A stretch of 64,000 nt of DNA, taken from NCBI GenBank assembly GCA_001777665.1, contig MFEQ01000006.1:14956-78955 (forward strand), read 5' to 3'. Of the stretch, positions 14,880-22,230 are shown one piece after another; position 1 is the stretch's first letter, and every line of letters begins with the position of its first letter. Source of the stretch: Candidatus Doudnabacteria bacterium RIFCSPHIGHO2_02_FULL_42_25. Its GTDB lineage: Bacteria > Patescibacteria > Doudnabacteria > UBA920 > O2-02-FULL-48-8. A program made the translations under genes and the position numbers. The notes under the pieces were generated by a model. It was not told the DNA's origin. It made no database searches and saw nothing but the letters and a program-made list of their open reading frames with translations.

Positions 14880-15925
14880 TATCGTCCTATCAAGTTAACT
14901 GCAACTCCTACGATTGCGAACACCACGGAGACTACCCAGAGTCGCATCGTGACTTTTGTTTCTGGCCAGCCCTTAGCTTCGAAATGGTGATGTAGTGGTG
15001 AAGATAAAAATAATTTTCGACCTGTCGTGTGGCGCCACGTCCACTGCAAAAGAGTGGATATGGATTCCAAAACTAAAACAAATCCGATCAAAGGTAGAAC
15101 AATGACGGAATTAGTCAAAAACGCAATTACTGCCAGTACTGTCCCGAGTGACATCGAACCCGTATCACCCATAAAAAACCTGGCTGGGAAAATGTTAAAC
15201 CACAGAAATGCTAACAAAGCGCCACCAATGACTCCAGCCAGTGCGGCTAACTCGAAACGTCCTTGTAAAAATGCGATCAATCCGTACGACAAAAAAGCGA
15301 CAGCTAAGACTCCACCTGCCAATCCATCTAACCCGTCAGTTTGGTTAACTGAAAAACTCGTTGCAATCACGACAAAAATAAACAATGGCACAATCCAGGC
15401 ACCAATCACTAAATCACCAACTCCTGGAATATGTAAAATATCGAATTGAAGTTTATAGTAAAACCAGTAAGCCCCGATGATGGCAATCAGCGTATAAAAC
15501 AGTAATCGGTGACGCATTCGGAGTCCCCCGCCCTTCCCACCTCCCGCTCCTTTTATTCCCAAATAATCATCTAGGAGTCCCAGAACCGCAGCCGCACCTA
15601 ATACTCCCAAAGGCAGTAAGGTTTGCTGCCTCGTCAAAAAATTCAGTTTGTGAAATAGTTCAAAACCTAAAACTCGATCCAAAAACCAAAAAATTGCAGC
15701 CAGAGCTAGCGTTGTAAACCAAATCAAAACACCGCCCATGGTTGGCGTGCCATTTTTCTTCTCGTGAAGCTTGGTATAAAACGGAGTGTCGCCTTCGGCT
15801 CGAATTTTTTTCCCAAATTTGTGTTTGTAGACAAAATTAGTAAAAATTGGCGTCAAACTGATCGCCACCGCGAAGCTAATTGCAGCAAGTGAAAATATTT
15901 TTATTAAAGCGTCCGCCGATGTCAT
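14879..15925 (-). CDS. mraY: Phospho-N-acetylmuramoyl-pentapeptide transferase
   Basis: 348 residues, about ten transmembrane helices. G-T-P-T-M-G-G near 60, L-L-D-D-Y-L-G near 118, N-Q-T-D-G-L-D-G-L-A-G-G near 195, G-D-T-G-S-M-S-L-G near 255 and the histidine motif L-H-H-H-F-E-A-K-G-W near 310 are all present. It makes lipid I from UDP-MurNAc-pentapeptide and undecaprenyl phosphate. First gene of the mraY-murJ operon. Its promoter (16074-16103) is now separated from it by a family-2 element, leaving an 11-codon upstream reading frame (15927-15962, M-K-V-L-I-S-I-Q-K-P-K) that ends one base before the mraY ATG. Confidence 0.96.
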   Translation of the reverse strand: MTSADALIKIFSLAAISFAVAISLTPIFTNFVYKHKFGKKIRAEGDTPFYTKLHEKKNGTPTMGGVLIWFTTLALAAIFWFLDRVLGFELFHKLNFLTRQQTLLPLGVLGAAAVLGLLDDYLGIKGAGGGKGGGLRMRHRLLFYTLIAIIGAYWFYYKLQFDILHIPGVGDLVIGAWIVPLFIFVVIATSFSVNQTDGLDGLAGGVLAVAFLSYGLIAFLQGRFELAALAGVIGGALLAFLWFNIFPARFFMGDTGSMSLGTVLAVIAFLTNSVIVLPLIGFVLVLESISTLLQWTWRHTTGRKLFLSSPLHHHFEAKGWPETKVTMRLWVVSVVFAIVGVAVNLIGR

Positions 15926-15962
15926 TTTATTTGGGTTTCTGAATTGAAATTAGGACCTTCAT

Positions 15963-16060
15963 CCCGTTAGAAGTTGATGTCTTAAAAAGCATTGCAGCCT
16001 AAAAATATAAAAATATAAATTTTCAGAATACAATAACGATTTTTCTGTACTTCTAACGGG
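15963..16060 (-). mobile_element. MITE-like element family 2, copy A (98 bp)
   Basis: Inverted ends CCCGTTAGAAG and CTTCTAACGGG, AT-rich centre, no coding capacity. Flanked by TTCAT/ATTCAT (ATGAA read leftward). The downstream duplicate forms an ATG directly abutting the element. Outside lies a further inverted pair, TTAGGACC/GGTCCTAA, so the original site looks like a small hairpin around ATGAA just after the promoter. Same family as 58002-58100. Confidence 0.8.
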
Positions 16061-16073
16061 ATTCATGGTCCTA

Positions 16074-16103
16074 ATTATACCACAAATGCCTTGTTATTGC
16101 CAA
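16074..16103 (-). promoter_or_regulatory. Promoter of the mraY-murJ operon
   Basis: Read leftward: TTGGCA (16103-16098), an 18-base spacer and TATAAT (16079-16074), then 7 bases to an ATG. Transcription should start near that ATG, upstream of the family-2 element, so mraY mRNA carries a roughly 140-base leader with the element in it. Confidence 0.75.
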
Positions 16104-16106
16104 CCT

Positions 16107-17018
16107 TTACCAACGATAAACCGTAAACACCCAATCTAATAGCTTCCGCGAATCGTCTTCTCTGTTTTCACTATTCAAAATAATCGTCAGAACATAAGTA
16201 CCATCGCGATTATACAGCGTGATCAGATTACCTAATGCTTTGGAAGTAAATCCGGTTTTTAATCCTTCCACGTGTTCGTCATCCAGAAGTAACTGATTCG
16301 TCGATTTAAGCCGATGAATATATTTGTTATCAACTGAAGCCACTGCAGTTTCTTTTATCTTAACAACTTCCAAAAGTTCTTCATGCTTTATAAACTCTTG
16401 AACAATTTTCAGCAAATCCAAAGAATTAGAAAAATTTTCTTGTTCTGCCCACAAATCCCAACCAGCGGGATTTGAAAAATTGGTTGCCACCAAATTTAAT
16501 TCCTTGGCTTTCGTATTCATCAATTCCGCGAATTTTTCTGGCGAGCCGCTGACAAAAGAAGCCAATGCCAAGGCCGCATCGTTACCAGATGGAATCAGCA
16601 TTCCTTTCAAAAGGTCCGAAACTCTGATCTTTTCGCCTTCGACTAATCCTACGGTATTGCCAATCCCCAATAAATCCTCTTTTCTCACAGTGACTACGGC
16701 GTTTAGATCAACTCGCTCCATCACCACAACTGCGGTTATTAATTTAGTCAGACTCGCGATAGGTAATTTCTGGTCTAAATTTTTCGAATAAAGAACAGTC
16801 CCGGAATTTAGATCATAAGCTACCGCTGATTTAGCGGTTAGAGTGGGTGCACTTAATGTAAGCGCTATTTCAGGGGCTGCATGCTCTGGTTTAGCTGATG
16901 CGGTTTGCAGGGCTACCCCAGAAAGAGCAGGCTTATGGGTGGTGTCTCTGGCCGTATGCGGAAAAAAGATAAAGGCAATCCCTATTCCGAGAATGACATA
17001 AACAATCTTGTGGAGCAT
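16107..17018 (-). CDS. dacA: Serine-type D-Ala-D-Ala carboxypeptidase (DacA/PBP5-like)
   Basis: 303 residues. Signal anchor at about 5-22, then a peptidase S11 domain: S-L-T-K (active Ser, residues about 89-92), S-G-N near 143 and K-T-G near 252. It trims the terminal D-Ala from muropeptides outside the membrane, controlling cross-linking. There is no clear C-terminal PBP5 beta domain, so it is a short version. It is divergent from trxA, with 77 bases between the two starts. The downstream mraY promoter lies just beyond its stop. Confidence 0.92.
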   Translation of the reverse strand: MLHKIVYVILGIGIAFIFFPHTARDTTHKPALSGVALQTASAKPEHAAPEIALTLSAPTLTAKSAVAYDLNSGTVLYSKNLDQKLPIASLTKLITAVVVMERVDLNAVVTVRKEDLLGIGNTVGLVEGEKIRVSDLLKGMLIPSGNDAALALASFVSGSPEKFAELMNTKAKELNLVATNFSNPAGWDLWAEQENFSNSLDLLKIVQEFIKHEELLEVVKIKETAVASVDNKYIHRLKSTNQLLLDDEHVEGLKTGFTSKALGNLITLYNRDGTYVLTIILNSENREDDSRKLLDWVFTVYRW

Positions 17019-17031
17019 TTAAGGAAATTAC

Positions 17032-17061
17032 TTGCCTTTATTTTAACATATTTAGTATAAT
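17032..17061 (+). promoter_or_regulatory. trxA promoter
   Basis: TTGCCT (17032-17037), an 18-base spacer and TATAAT (17056-17061). The leader carries GGAGGAAAG about 8 bases before the trxA ATG at 17096. Confidence 0.8.
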
Positions 17062-17095
17062 AACCAAGCGCATTAACGGCGGAGGAAAGAAAAAT

Positions 17096-17419
17096 ATGGA
17101 ATTAACACTCACAGACGCAAACTTTGAAGCAGAAGTTTTGAAATCAGACAAGCCCGTACTCGTAGATTTTTGGGCGGAATGGTGCGGTCCATGTAAAATG
17201 GTCTCCCCTGCAGTCACACAGCTGGCCGAAGAACTTAAAGACCACATGAAGGTGGGCAAATTAAACGTGGACGAAAATCCTCAAACCACGCAGAACTATC
17301 AAATATTCAGCATCCCGTCATTGAAGATTTATAAGGGTGGAAAAATTATCGGAGAAATGGTTGGTGCTGCCCCTAAATCAATGATCGAAAAAACTATTCG
17401 CGGAATACTCGGAATCTAA
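17096..17419 (+). CDS. trxA: Thioredoxin
   Basis: 107 residues with the complete thioredoxin fold. W-C-G-P-C is at residues 29-33 in the F-W-A-E-W-C-G-P-C-K-M context, the cis-proline is in F-S-I-P-S-L (about 73-78), and a G-x-x-x-K end. Cytosolic disulfide reductase. The start is supported by the GGAGG upstream. It is a single-gene unit with its own promoter and a perfect terminator. No thioredoxin reductase is seen next to it; the FAD oxidoreductase at 19105-20586 has an FNR-type module rather than a TrxB one. Confidence 0.97.
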   Translation: MELTLTDANFEAEVLKSDKPVLVDFWAEWCGPCKMVSPAVTQLAEELKDHMKVGKLNVDENPQTTQNYQIFSIPSLKIYKGGKIIGEMVGAAPKSMIEKTIRGILGI

Positions 17420-17429
17420 ACATGAATAC

Positions 17430-17457
17430 AAAAAAGCCCCCAATTGGGGGCTTTTTT
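17430..17457. terminator. Bidirectional intrinsic terminator
   Basis: GCCCCCAATTGGGGGC flanked by A6 and T6, so it can end both trxA (plus) and the YeaQ-like gene (minus). Confidence 0.95.
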
Positions 17458-17471
17458 AGTTATTAATTGTA

Positions 17472-17738
17472 TTACATTCTTCCCTTTAAGGGGCTACGGA
17501 ACCCTCGGACAATCCAAAGCAGAATTACAGCACCGAGGATCGCGACCAAAAAACTCGACAGATTAAATCCGGTGATATCAGGACCTCCAAATAACGTCAC
17601 GACCCATCCTCCGAGCAATGCCCCTAGAATTCCCACGATGATATTTGAGCCAATTCCCATTTCAGCATCAGTTTTCATGATGATGCTAGCAGCCCAACCA
17701 ACTATAGCTCCGAACACGATCCATAAGATTATATTCAT
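17472..17738 (-). CDS. GlsB/YeaQ/YmgE-family membrane protein
   Basis: 88 residues from the ATG at 17736-17738, preceded by AAGGAG; a longer frame exists but lacks a ribosome site. Three hydrophobic glycine-rich segments with G-A-I-V-G-W-A-A-S, I-I-V-G-I-L-G-A-L-L-G-G and a final L-W-I-V-R-G are diagnostic of this transglycosylase-associated/stress family. Inner-membrane protein of unknown biochemical role, induced by stress in other bacteria. It is a single gene with its own promoter (TTGAGA, 16-base spacer, TAGAAT) and terminators on both sides. Confidence 0.9.
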   Translation of the reverse strand: MNIILWIVFGAIVGWAASIIMKTDAEMGIGSNIIVGILGALLGGWVVTLFGGPDITGFNLSSFLVAILGAVILLWIVRGFRSPLKGRM

Positions 17739-17802
17739 ATATTTCTCCTTTCTTCCTAAAATTCTAGCAATAATCCACTTAATCTCAACTGGATGATCTG
17801 AC

Positions 17803-17834
17803 AAAAAAACCGCCCTATTTGGAGCGGTTTTTTT
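17803..17834. terminator. Intrinsic terminator between ykuK-like and YeaQ-like genes
   Basis: ACCGC...GCGGT stem with A7 and T7 on its two sides, working for the minus-strand ykuK-like gene. Confidence 0.85.
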
Positions 17835-17851
17835 GTTAATTGACATGGGGC

Positions 17852-18349
17852 TTATGTATGCCGATCGGCAATAGACGAAGCGCCATATGAATCGGGCTTG
17901 GTTTTTACAGCAAATCCATTTCCTTTAATCATCCCCACTATTTCATGTAACATTTTTTTAGTTTCGCCGTTGGGACCAACATCGACGTGAATCGTCAAAT
18001 TAAAATCTGAAATATTTTTTTCTTTCAAACGTTCAATTAACTGCTCGGCCAATCTTAGTGAAAATAATGCTTCCTGAAATATTCGCTGGCGCAGCGTGTG
18101 GAGACTTGTTTCGTGGCGTTTGGACCAGAAATATATTCCACCACGACTTTTACGATGCACGACTATAGCTGATACGAATTCAGCTTCGATACCAGTAGGC
18201 ATAGAATCCGTGCCGATAATCAGTTCGTATTCCAAGCCCGGCTCATTTCCGACATATTCTAAAAGTTTTTCCAAAACTTGGTCAAAATCTAATTGACCAT
18301 GAGTCGGGCTTCGAAAATCGTTAAAATGTAGGGAATTCATTTTATTCAT
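17852..18349 (-). CDS. YkuK-family RNase H-like protein (DUF458)
   Basis: 165 residues. The core L-I-I-G-T-D-S-M near 40-47, followed by V-V-H-R-K-S-R-G-G-I-Y-F-W and later H-V-D-V-G-P-N-G-E-T-K, is the DUF458/YkuK pattern. The conserved Asp residues (D43 and D in H-V-D-V) are arranged as in an RNase H-like fold. Biological role unknown; related proteins occur in Bacillus and widely in CPR. It lies 3 bases after the AlkD gene, so the two are probably one transcription unit ending at the terminator just downstream. Confidence 0.85.
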   Translation of the reverse strand: MNKMNSLHFNDFRSPTHGQLDFDQVLEKLLEYVGNEPGLEYELIIGTDSMPTGIEAEFVSAIVVHRKSRGGIYFWSKRHETSLHTLRQRIFQEALFSLRLAEQLIERLKEKNISDFNLTIHVDVGPNGETKKMLHEIVGMIKGNGFAVKTKPDSYGASSIADRHT

Positions 18350-18352
18350 CTG

Positions 18353-19060
18353 TTATATTTTGCCTGACAAATAGTTTTTTTGCAATCCCTTCGGGAATTT
18401 CTCGATGGCATAACGGAGTGCGGTTCGGGGCATCTTTTTGTAATACTTTCTTAAAAATTTTTCCTCCGCTCTTTGATCACGATTCCCAACTTCGCGCAAC
18501 ATCCACCCAACTGCTTTGTGAATTAAATCATGCTGATCATTTAACAATATTTTGGCAATTTTGAACGCTTCATCAAATTGCTTCTCATAAATAAACCGGT
18601 GCGTCGCAATCATTGCAATTCGACGATCCCACAAAAGTTTGGATTTAGCTAATTTAGTCAATAAACCCTTTGGTCGCTGCAGCAAATATCCACCCACAAT
18701 ATAACCGGCAGAAGTGTCCACCAGATCCCAATTATTAACCCTGGTTGTATTCTTGATATAAAAATCAAAAATCCGTTTCCTCGCATTTTCACCCGCTTTA
18801 TTAAATTGAGTAACCAGAATAATCAATGCAACCAAGCGATGCTCGTGAATTTTACTATTCAATAAAACTTGCAGATCTTTCAAACTTAAATCTAGATATT
18901 TCTTCGCGATTACACGCTGGACTGGTACTCTTATTCCCAAAAATACGTCGCCATGACCATAACTCCCTTTTTCAGTCTTAAAAAACCACATACTAGCCTT
19001 TGCTCGCCGTGGACTCCCCGCTTTGTTTAATTCATTTTTTAGCTTTTTTAATTTATTCAT
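18353..19060 (-). CDS. AlkD-like DNA alkylation repair protein
   Basis: 235 residues, all-helical, with the AlkD HEAT-like repeats. The region K-T-E-K-G-S-Y-G-H-G-D-V-F-L-G-I-R-V-P, then W-D-L-V-D-T-S-A, W-D-R-R-I-A-M and H-K-A-V-G-W-M-L-R-E-V-G-N-R-D are the family landmarks. Trp and Asp of the WDLVD motif contact DNA and the lesion in characterised AlkD. It excises N3- and N7-alkyl purines without flipping the base. It is followed at 3 bases by the YkuK-like gene. Confidence 0.92.
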   Translation of the reverse strand: MNKLKKLKNELNKAGSPRRAKASMWFFKTEKGSYGHGDVFLGIRVPVQRVIAKKYLDLSLKDLQVLLNSKIHEHRLVALIILVTQFNKAGENARKRIFDFYIKNTTRVNNWDLVDTSAGYIVGGYLLQRPKGLLTKLAKSKLLWDRRIAMIATHRFIYEKQFDEAFKIAKILLNDQHDLIHKAVGWMLREVGNRDQRAEEKFLRKYYKKMPRTALRYAIEKFPKGLQKNYLSGKI

Positions 19061-19104
19061 ACGGAGTAAAATACTCCAATACTCTATAGTATTGGAGTAA
19101 ATTG

Positions 19105-20586
19105 CTAAACATATCCCGGAAAGAAATCACTTTTGATATGTCTCTTGGATACACCCATTGATTTTAACAGCTTCTCGAATGCAACAACCATGCCTCGCGG
19201 CCCTGAGACATAAAAGGTCCGATCGGACCAAATAGGTAATTCTGCTTCTAATCGCTTACGGTCAAGTAATCCATCACGATCAGTGACGACATAGATAATT
19301 TTAATTCCAAGCTTATTTGCAGCCTCTGACAAAATATCTTTATATGCAATTTCGCTCTCTGTCTTCACTGAATAGAATAAGACAATATCTCTTTTTTCTT
19401 TTTTATCTATGAGGTACTTCACCATACTCCGAAACGGGGTAATACCTATTCCACCTGCGATAAATACTAATTTTTTAGTTGTATCTTTGGGTAGTGTAAA
19501 ATCTCCGGCCAATTGTCCAGCGAGGACGGTTTCACCTGCATTAAGTGACGTTAGGGTTTGCTTAAAAGTACTGGGTTTATCATAAAATTTAATTCCTAAA
19601 TCGATATGATCCTCTGTCGGTGATGATGCAATGGTGAAATAACGCCGGTTTCCTCGCAAATCATCTTTTTTGGTTTTCAAAGTCCATTCTAAATACTGAC
19701 CGGGTTGGAAATTAATTTTTCGATTTGGAGTAAATTCAAACCCAAATGTCGCTGGAGCGATTTCTTTTTTTTCTTTCAGCGTCATTTTATATCTTCCCTT
19801 GTCAGAAACTAAAAACGAGAAAATGTTTCCTAAGACTAGAGCTAACTCTGGACTAGAATACAATGGGCCTATGATAAAATTGGTTCCAGCAATAAACCCA
19901 ACTATGGCTCCATAAGTAATTCGAAGTTTTCTGTTCGGGGGTGTAGTCAGCGGTTCGGTTAACATCACAAATGCAAAGTACAGTGTCGAGGAATTGATTA
20001 AGGTGCTTTTTATTGCCGACCAAGAATTGGCACCATCGGGAAGAGAAAAAACTAAACGAATCAAATAGACTATCAAAAAAGATATAACTAAATCAAAATG
20101 CTGGAGTTTCCGAGCAATCAGCAATCCTCCGACTATGACAAACGGAACTAAATAGATATTGCCGACCCACCAACTAGCACCTTGCTGGATAACTAATAGC
20201 GTGGCAATTACAGCAATCGCAGCTGGATTGAATATGTGCTTCCCACGAAAATTAATAATGTATTTCGCGGCTTGAGAAAAAACAGCGGCCAAAACTACGA
20301 ACAGCAAATCAGCCCCTGGCGTAATAATCAGAGTCAAAATCGCTGCAGTGATATATGCAGATTCATTATTCGTGGGTACTCGAAATATTTTCGAAAAAAT
20401 CCAGTTTGTAACCAAACAAACGGCAAATAAAATTAGCGACGTTTGAATAATATCTAAAGTATCATACGGCACCCAACCAAAAAATGAAAAAATAATCGCT
20501 AAGCTGATCAATATAAGCAAAAAGTACAGCATGGCTCTGTACATAGTAATCTTATTCAAAAAGCTATCTATGTATGGAACGGTCAT
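19105..20586 (-). CDS. RnfD/NqrB-like membrane domain fused to ferredoxin-NAD(P)H reductase
   Basis: 493 residues in two halves. Residues about 15-265 hold 8-9 transmembrane helices resembling RnfD/NqrB, with a K-H-I-F-N-P-A-A block and a T-E-P-L-T-T-P motif at the usual covalent-flavin loop. Residues about 270-490 form an FNR module: R-R-Y-F-T-I-A-S-S-P for FAD, G-G-I-G-I-T-P-F-R-S-M for the dinucleotide, and the C-terminal F-P-G-Y. It probably moves electrons between NAD(P)H and the membrane. No other Rnf/Nqr subunit is in the window. Fusions of this kind are known from CPR and related groups. Acceptor unknown. Confidence 0.88.
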   Translation of the reverse strand: MTVPYIDSFLNKITMYRAMLYFLLILISLAIIFSFFGWVPYDTLDIIQTSLILFAVCLVTNWIFSKIFRVPTNNESAYITAAILTLIITPGADLLFVVLAAVFSQAAKYIINFRGKHIFNPAAIAVIATLLVIQQGASWWVGNIYLVPFVIVGGLLIARKLQHFDLVISFLIVYLIRLVFSLPDGANSWSAIKSTLINSSTLYFAFVMLTEPLTTPPNRKLRITYGAIVGFIAGTNFIIGPLYSSPELALVLGNIFSFLVSDKGRYKMTLKEKKEIAPATFGFEFTPNRKINFQPGQYLEWTLKTKKDDLRGNRRYFTIASSPTEDHIDLGIKFYDKPSTFKQTLTSLNAGETVLAGQLAGDFTLPKDTTKKLVFIAGGIGITPFRSMVKYLIDKKEKRDIVLFYSVKTESEIAYKDILSEAANKLGIKIIYVVTDRDGLLDRKRLEAELPIWSDRTFYVSGPRGMVVAFEKLLKSMGVSKRHIKSDFFPGYV

Positions 20587-20615
20587 AACTCATTATAACA
20601 AAAATTCCCTGCAAT

Positions 20616-20690
20616 TGGCTGGGGAGGAAGGATTCGAACCTTCGAATGCCGCCTCCAAAGGGCGGTGCCTTACCGCTTGGCGACTCCCCA
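20616..20690 (-). tRNA. tRNA-Gln (anticodon TTG)
   Basis: On the minus strand TGGGGAG pairs with CTCCCCA. The D arm has GCCAAGCGGTAAGGC, the anticodon stem CCGCC/GGCGG closes loop CTTTGGA giving TTG, the T arm has GGTTCGAATCC, and CCA is encoded. It closely resembles bacterial tRNA-Gln. It lies between the RnfD-FNR fusion and the methyltransferase. Confidence 0.97.
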
Positions 20691-20746
20691 ACCAATCACA
20701 GAGAATTAATTTAGCCATGTAAATATAGCATTTTTTGGAGTTTTTT

Positions 20747-21241
20747 TCAACTCTTTTGATATACAAAAACACTTCCAATCTTAGTTGATTCCCAATTCGG
20801 AAAGTGAAAAATGTTCGAGACCACACGACTGCCGGGCGGAAGCTCGGTTTTTAATTTTTGCTCAAGCTTGCCCATAATTTTAGTAATTCCAAAAAGCATA
20901 ACGACGTTGTAATCCGAAAAGTCCTGAAACCAAAAGTTTTTCCAGTGCACGAAAGCTAGATTCTGTAATCCAGCTTTTTTTATTTTATATCTCGACCACC
21001 AAACCAGTAGTGGGTTGATTTCAAATCCATGAGATTCGATTCCTAGTTTAGCTGCGGCAATTAGTATGCGCCCATCCCCAGAACCGATGTCTGCTAATCT
21101 ATCTCCAGTTTTCAGCTCGGCTGCCTGGATCATTTGATCCACTGTTTCTATATTGGTCGGTACAAATGGAGCGCCTCGAATAACCCCTAAAAAATACGTC
21201 ACAACAAGGACAACTATGATTATCAAAACCTCAATAAGCAT
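20747..21241 (-). CDS. Membrane-anchored class I SAM methyltransferase
   Basis: 164 residues. One N-terminal membrane helix (residues 2-20) is followed by a short Rossmann methyltransferase: motif I L-A-D-I-G-S-G-D-G-R near 55, acidic motif G-F-E-I-N-P near 75, then a final beta hairpin. Small anchored enzymes of this layout include the FAM173/ATP-synthase-c lysine methyltransferase relatives, so a membrane-protein lysine target is possible but unproven. Its start lies about 20 bases from the plus-strand promoter of the 21.3 kb cassette; the two units are divergent. Confidence 0.85.
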   Translation of the reverse strand: MLIEVLIIIVVLVVTYFLGVIRGAPFVPTNIETVDQMIQAAELKTGDRLADIGSGDGRILIAAAKLGIESHGFEINPLLVWWSRYKIKKAGLQNLAFVHWKNFWFQDFSDYNVVMLFGITKIMGKLEQKLKTELPPGSRVVSNIFHFPNWESTKIGSVFVYQKS

Positions 21242-21262
21242 AGGGTTATTATAGCTTAACTC

Positions 21263-21291
21263 TTGACAAAATAGCCAAAAAGGAGTACAGT
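21263..21291 (+). promoter_or_regulatory. Promoter of the cassette 2 operon
   Basis: TTGACA (21263-21268), a 17-base spacer and TACAGT (21286-21291). A short leader leads to TAAGGAGGA at 21302-21310 and the ATG at 21319. Confidence 0.8.
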
Positions 21292-21318
21292 AATTTGTTC
21301 TTAAGGAGGAATAGCGCG

Positions 21319-21522
21319 ATGACCAAGAACCATCGAGACGGCGAAAAGTTCGGGGGTAATCACACTACCCTTCTAGATTTGGCCGTGACGATGGTAGACA
21401 TCGCGGCCAAGTACTCTGAAGTAAAAACTATTAGTCCGGGCATGCTTCAGGTAAACCCCAACAAATCCGGCGGATCCCAGCGTGTGAAATTCGCTTGGAT
21501 GAAGGGGGGGGGCTTCTTATGA
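21319..21522 (+). CDS. Small unknown protein, cassette 2 gene A
   Basis: 67 residues from the ATG at 21319 (TAAGGAGGA 8 bases upstream; an upstream TTG frame start is rejected). No family recognised. The N-terminus is polar (T-K-N-H-R-D-G-E-K), then a helix (L-L-D-L-A-V-T-M-V-D-I-A-A-K-Y) and a basic beta-like end (Q-R-V-K-F-A-W-M-K-G-G-G). The gene ends in a run of nine G residues just before TTATGA, where gene B starts by a 4-base overlap. A -1 slip on the G9 tract would fuse A and B into a protein of about 115 residues. GC-rich relative to the surroundings. Confidence 0.7.
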   Translation: MTKNHRDGEKFGGNHTTLLDLAVTMVDIAAKYSEVKTISPGMLQVNPNKSGGSQRVKFAWMKGGGFL

Positions 21523-21665
21523 CCGTTCGGCAAAACCGATCGGTCCAGGAAGTTCGAGTCTACACGTCGGACACTCAGACGACCATGGTCGCGCTAGCAA
21601 GAGCCGCTCGAGACCGAGATATTCCCATCGGGTTTCTGAAGAAGGATAAGACGCAAACCTACTAG
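21519..21665 (+). CDS. Small unknown protein, cassette 2 gene B
   Basis: 48 residues, ATG overlapping the gene A stop (ATGA). The poly-G run 6 bases upstream could itself serve as ribosome site. The sequence starts M-T-V-R-Q-N-R-S-V-Q-E-V-R-V-Y-T, which looks like the continuation of a beta sheet begun at the end of gene A. Then a helix, M-V-A-L-A-R-A-A-R-D-R-D, and ends K-K-D-K-T-Q-T-Y. It may not be an independent protein but the second half of a frameshifted or phase-variable one. Confidence 0.6.
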   Translation: MTVRQNRSVQEVRVYTSDTQTTMVALARAARDRDIPIGFLKKDKTQTY

Positions 21666-21682
21666 GCTTGGAGGATACGCAG

Positions 21683-22144
21683 ATGGCAGTCAACGCAATG
21701 GGAGCCTCGGCGGTTGCCGAGTTGCTGGGTGACCTGACAGATCGGACGAAGTACACTGAGGGGGTCCTGAAAGGGATGCTCGGTGTCATCCGAAACGAAG
21801 AGCTGCATCACACGACGATCATCGGCAAGATCGGAATCGTGCCGCTGTCGCTTGAGCAGCTCAACAAGCTCAAGTACGTGGACGAGGCCAACCAGAAGAC
21901 GGCATTCGGTTCTGACATCGCCACGGCCATCCGGGCTGAAATGACGCGACGGACGAGCATCAAGATCGAATTCGAGTCCCTCTTCCGGACGCTCTACGCC
22001 GGCGCAGAGTACGGACCCGAGAAAGTGATGGACGCAATCCAGCGTTACGAGGAGGCCATGCGCTCGAGCTCGACCTCGTTCGCTCCTCCCCCGCCGGTTC
22101 CAACGACGGATAGCAACGACGGCTTCGCGGCACGGACGCACTAA
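21683..22144 (+). CDS. Unknown helical protein, cassette 2 gene C
   Basis: 153 residues from the ATG at 21683 with GGAGGA 7 bases upstream. No recognised family. Mostly alpha-helical (V-A-E-L-L-G-D-L-T-D-R-T; L-S-L-E-Q-L-N-K-L-K-Y-V-D-E; I-A-T-A-I-R-A-E-M-T-R-R), then a disordered C-terminal tail with S-S-S-T-S, F-A-P-P-P-P-V-P and acidic residues. No signal peptide or membrane segment. Third gene of the cassette operon, 17 bases after gene B, followed by a terminator. Base composition and codon choice (CGG, GTC, GCC, ATC frequent) differ clearly from the adjacent dnaX. Confidence 0.75.
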   Translation: MAVNAMGASAVAELLGDLTDRTKYTEGVLKGMLGVIRNEELHHTTIIGKIGIVPLSLEQLNKLKYVDEANQKTAFGSDIATAIRAEMTRRTSIKIEFESLFRTLYAGAEYGPEKVMDAIQRYEEAMRSSSTSFAPPPPVPTTDSNDGFAARTH

Positions 22145-22167
22145 TCACCCGCGTCGTCAGGACGCAC

Positions 22168-22206
22168 AAACGGCGAGCCCAACACTGGGCCCGCCGTTTT
22201 TCTTTT
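22168..22206 (+). terminator. Intrinsic terminator of cassette 2
   Basis: AAACGGCGAGCCC-aacact-GGGCCCGCCGTTT stem with a single A/C mismatch, followed by TTCTTTT. Confidence 0.9.
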
Positions 22207-22230
22207 GTTCTATTATCTGTGACACCTGTC

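Noticed and set aside
21268..21318. Alternative TTG start of cassette 2 gene A at 21295
   Set aside because: It would place the strong TAAGGAGGA inside the coding sequence and start right after the -10 element; the ATG at 21319 fits the Shine-Dalgarno.
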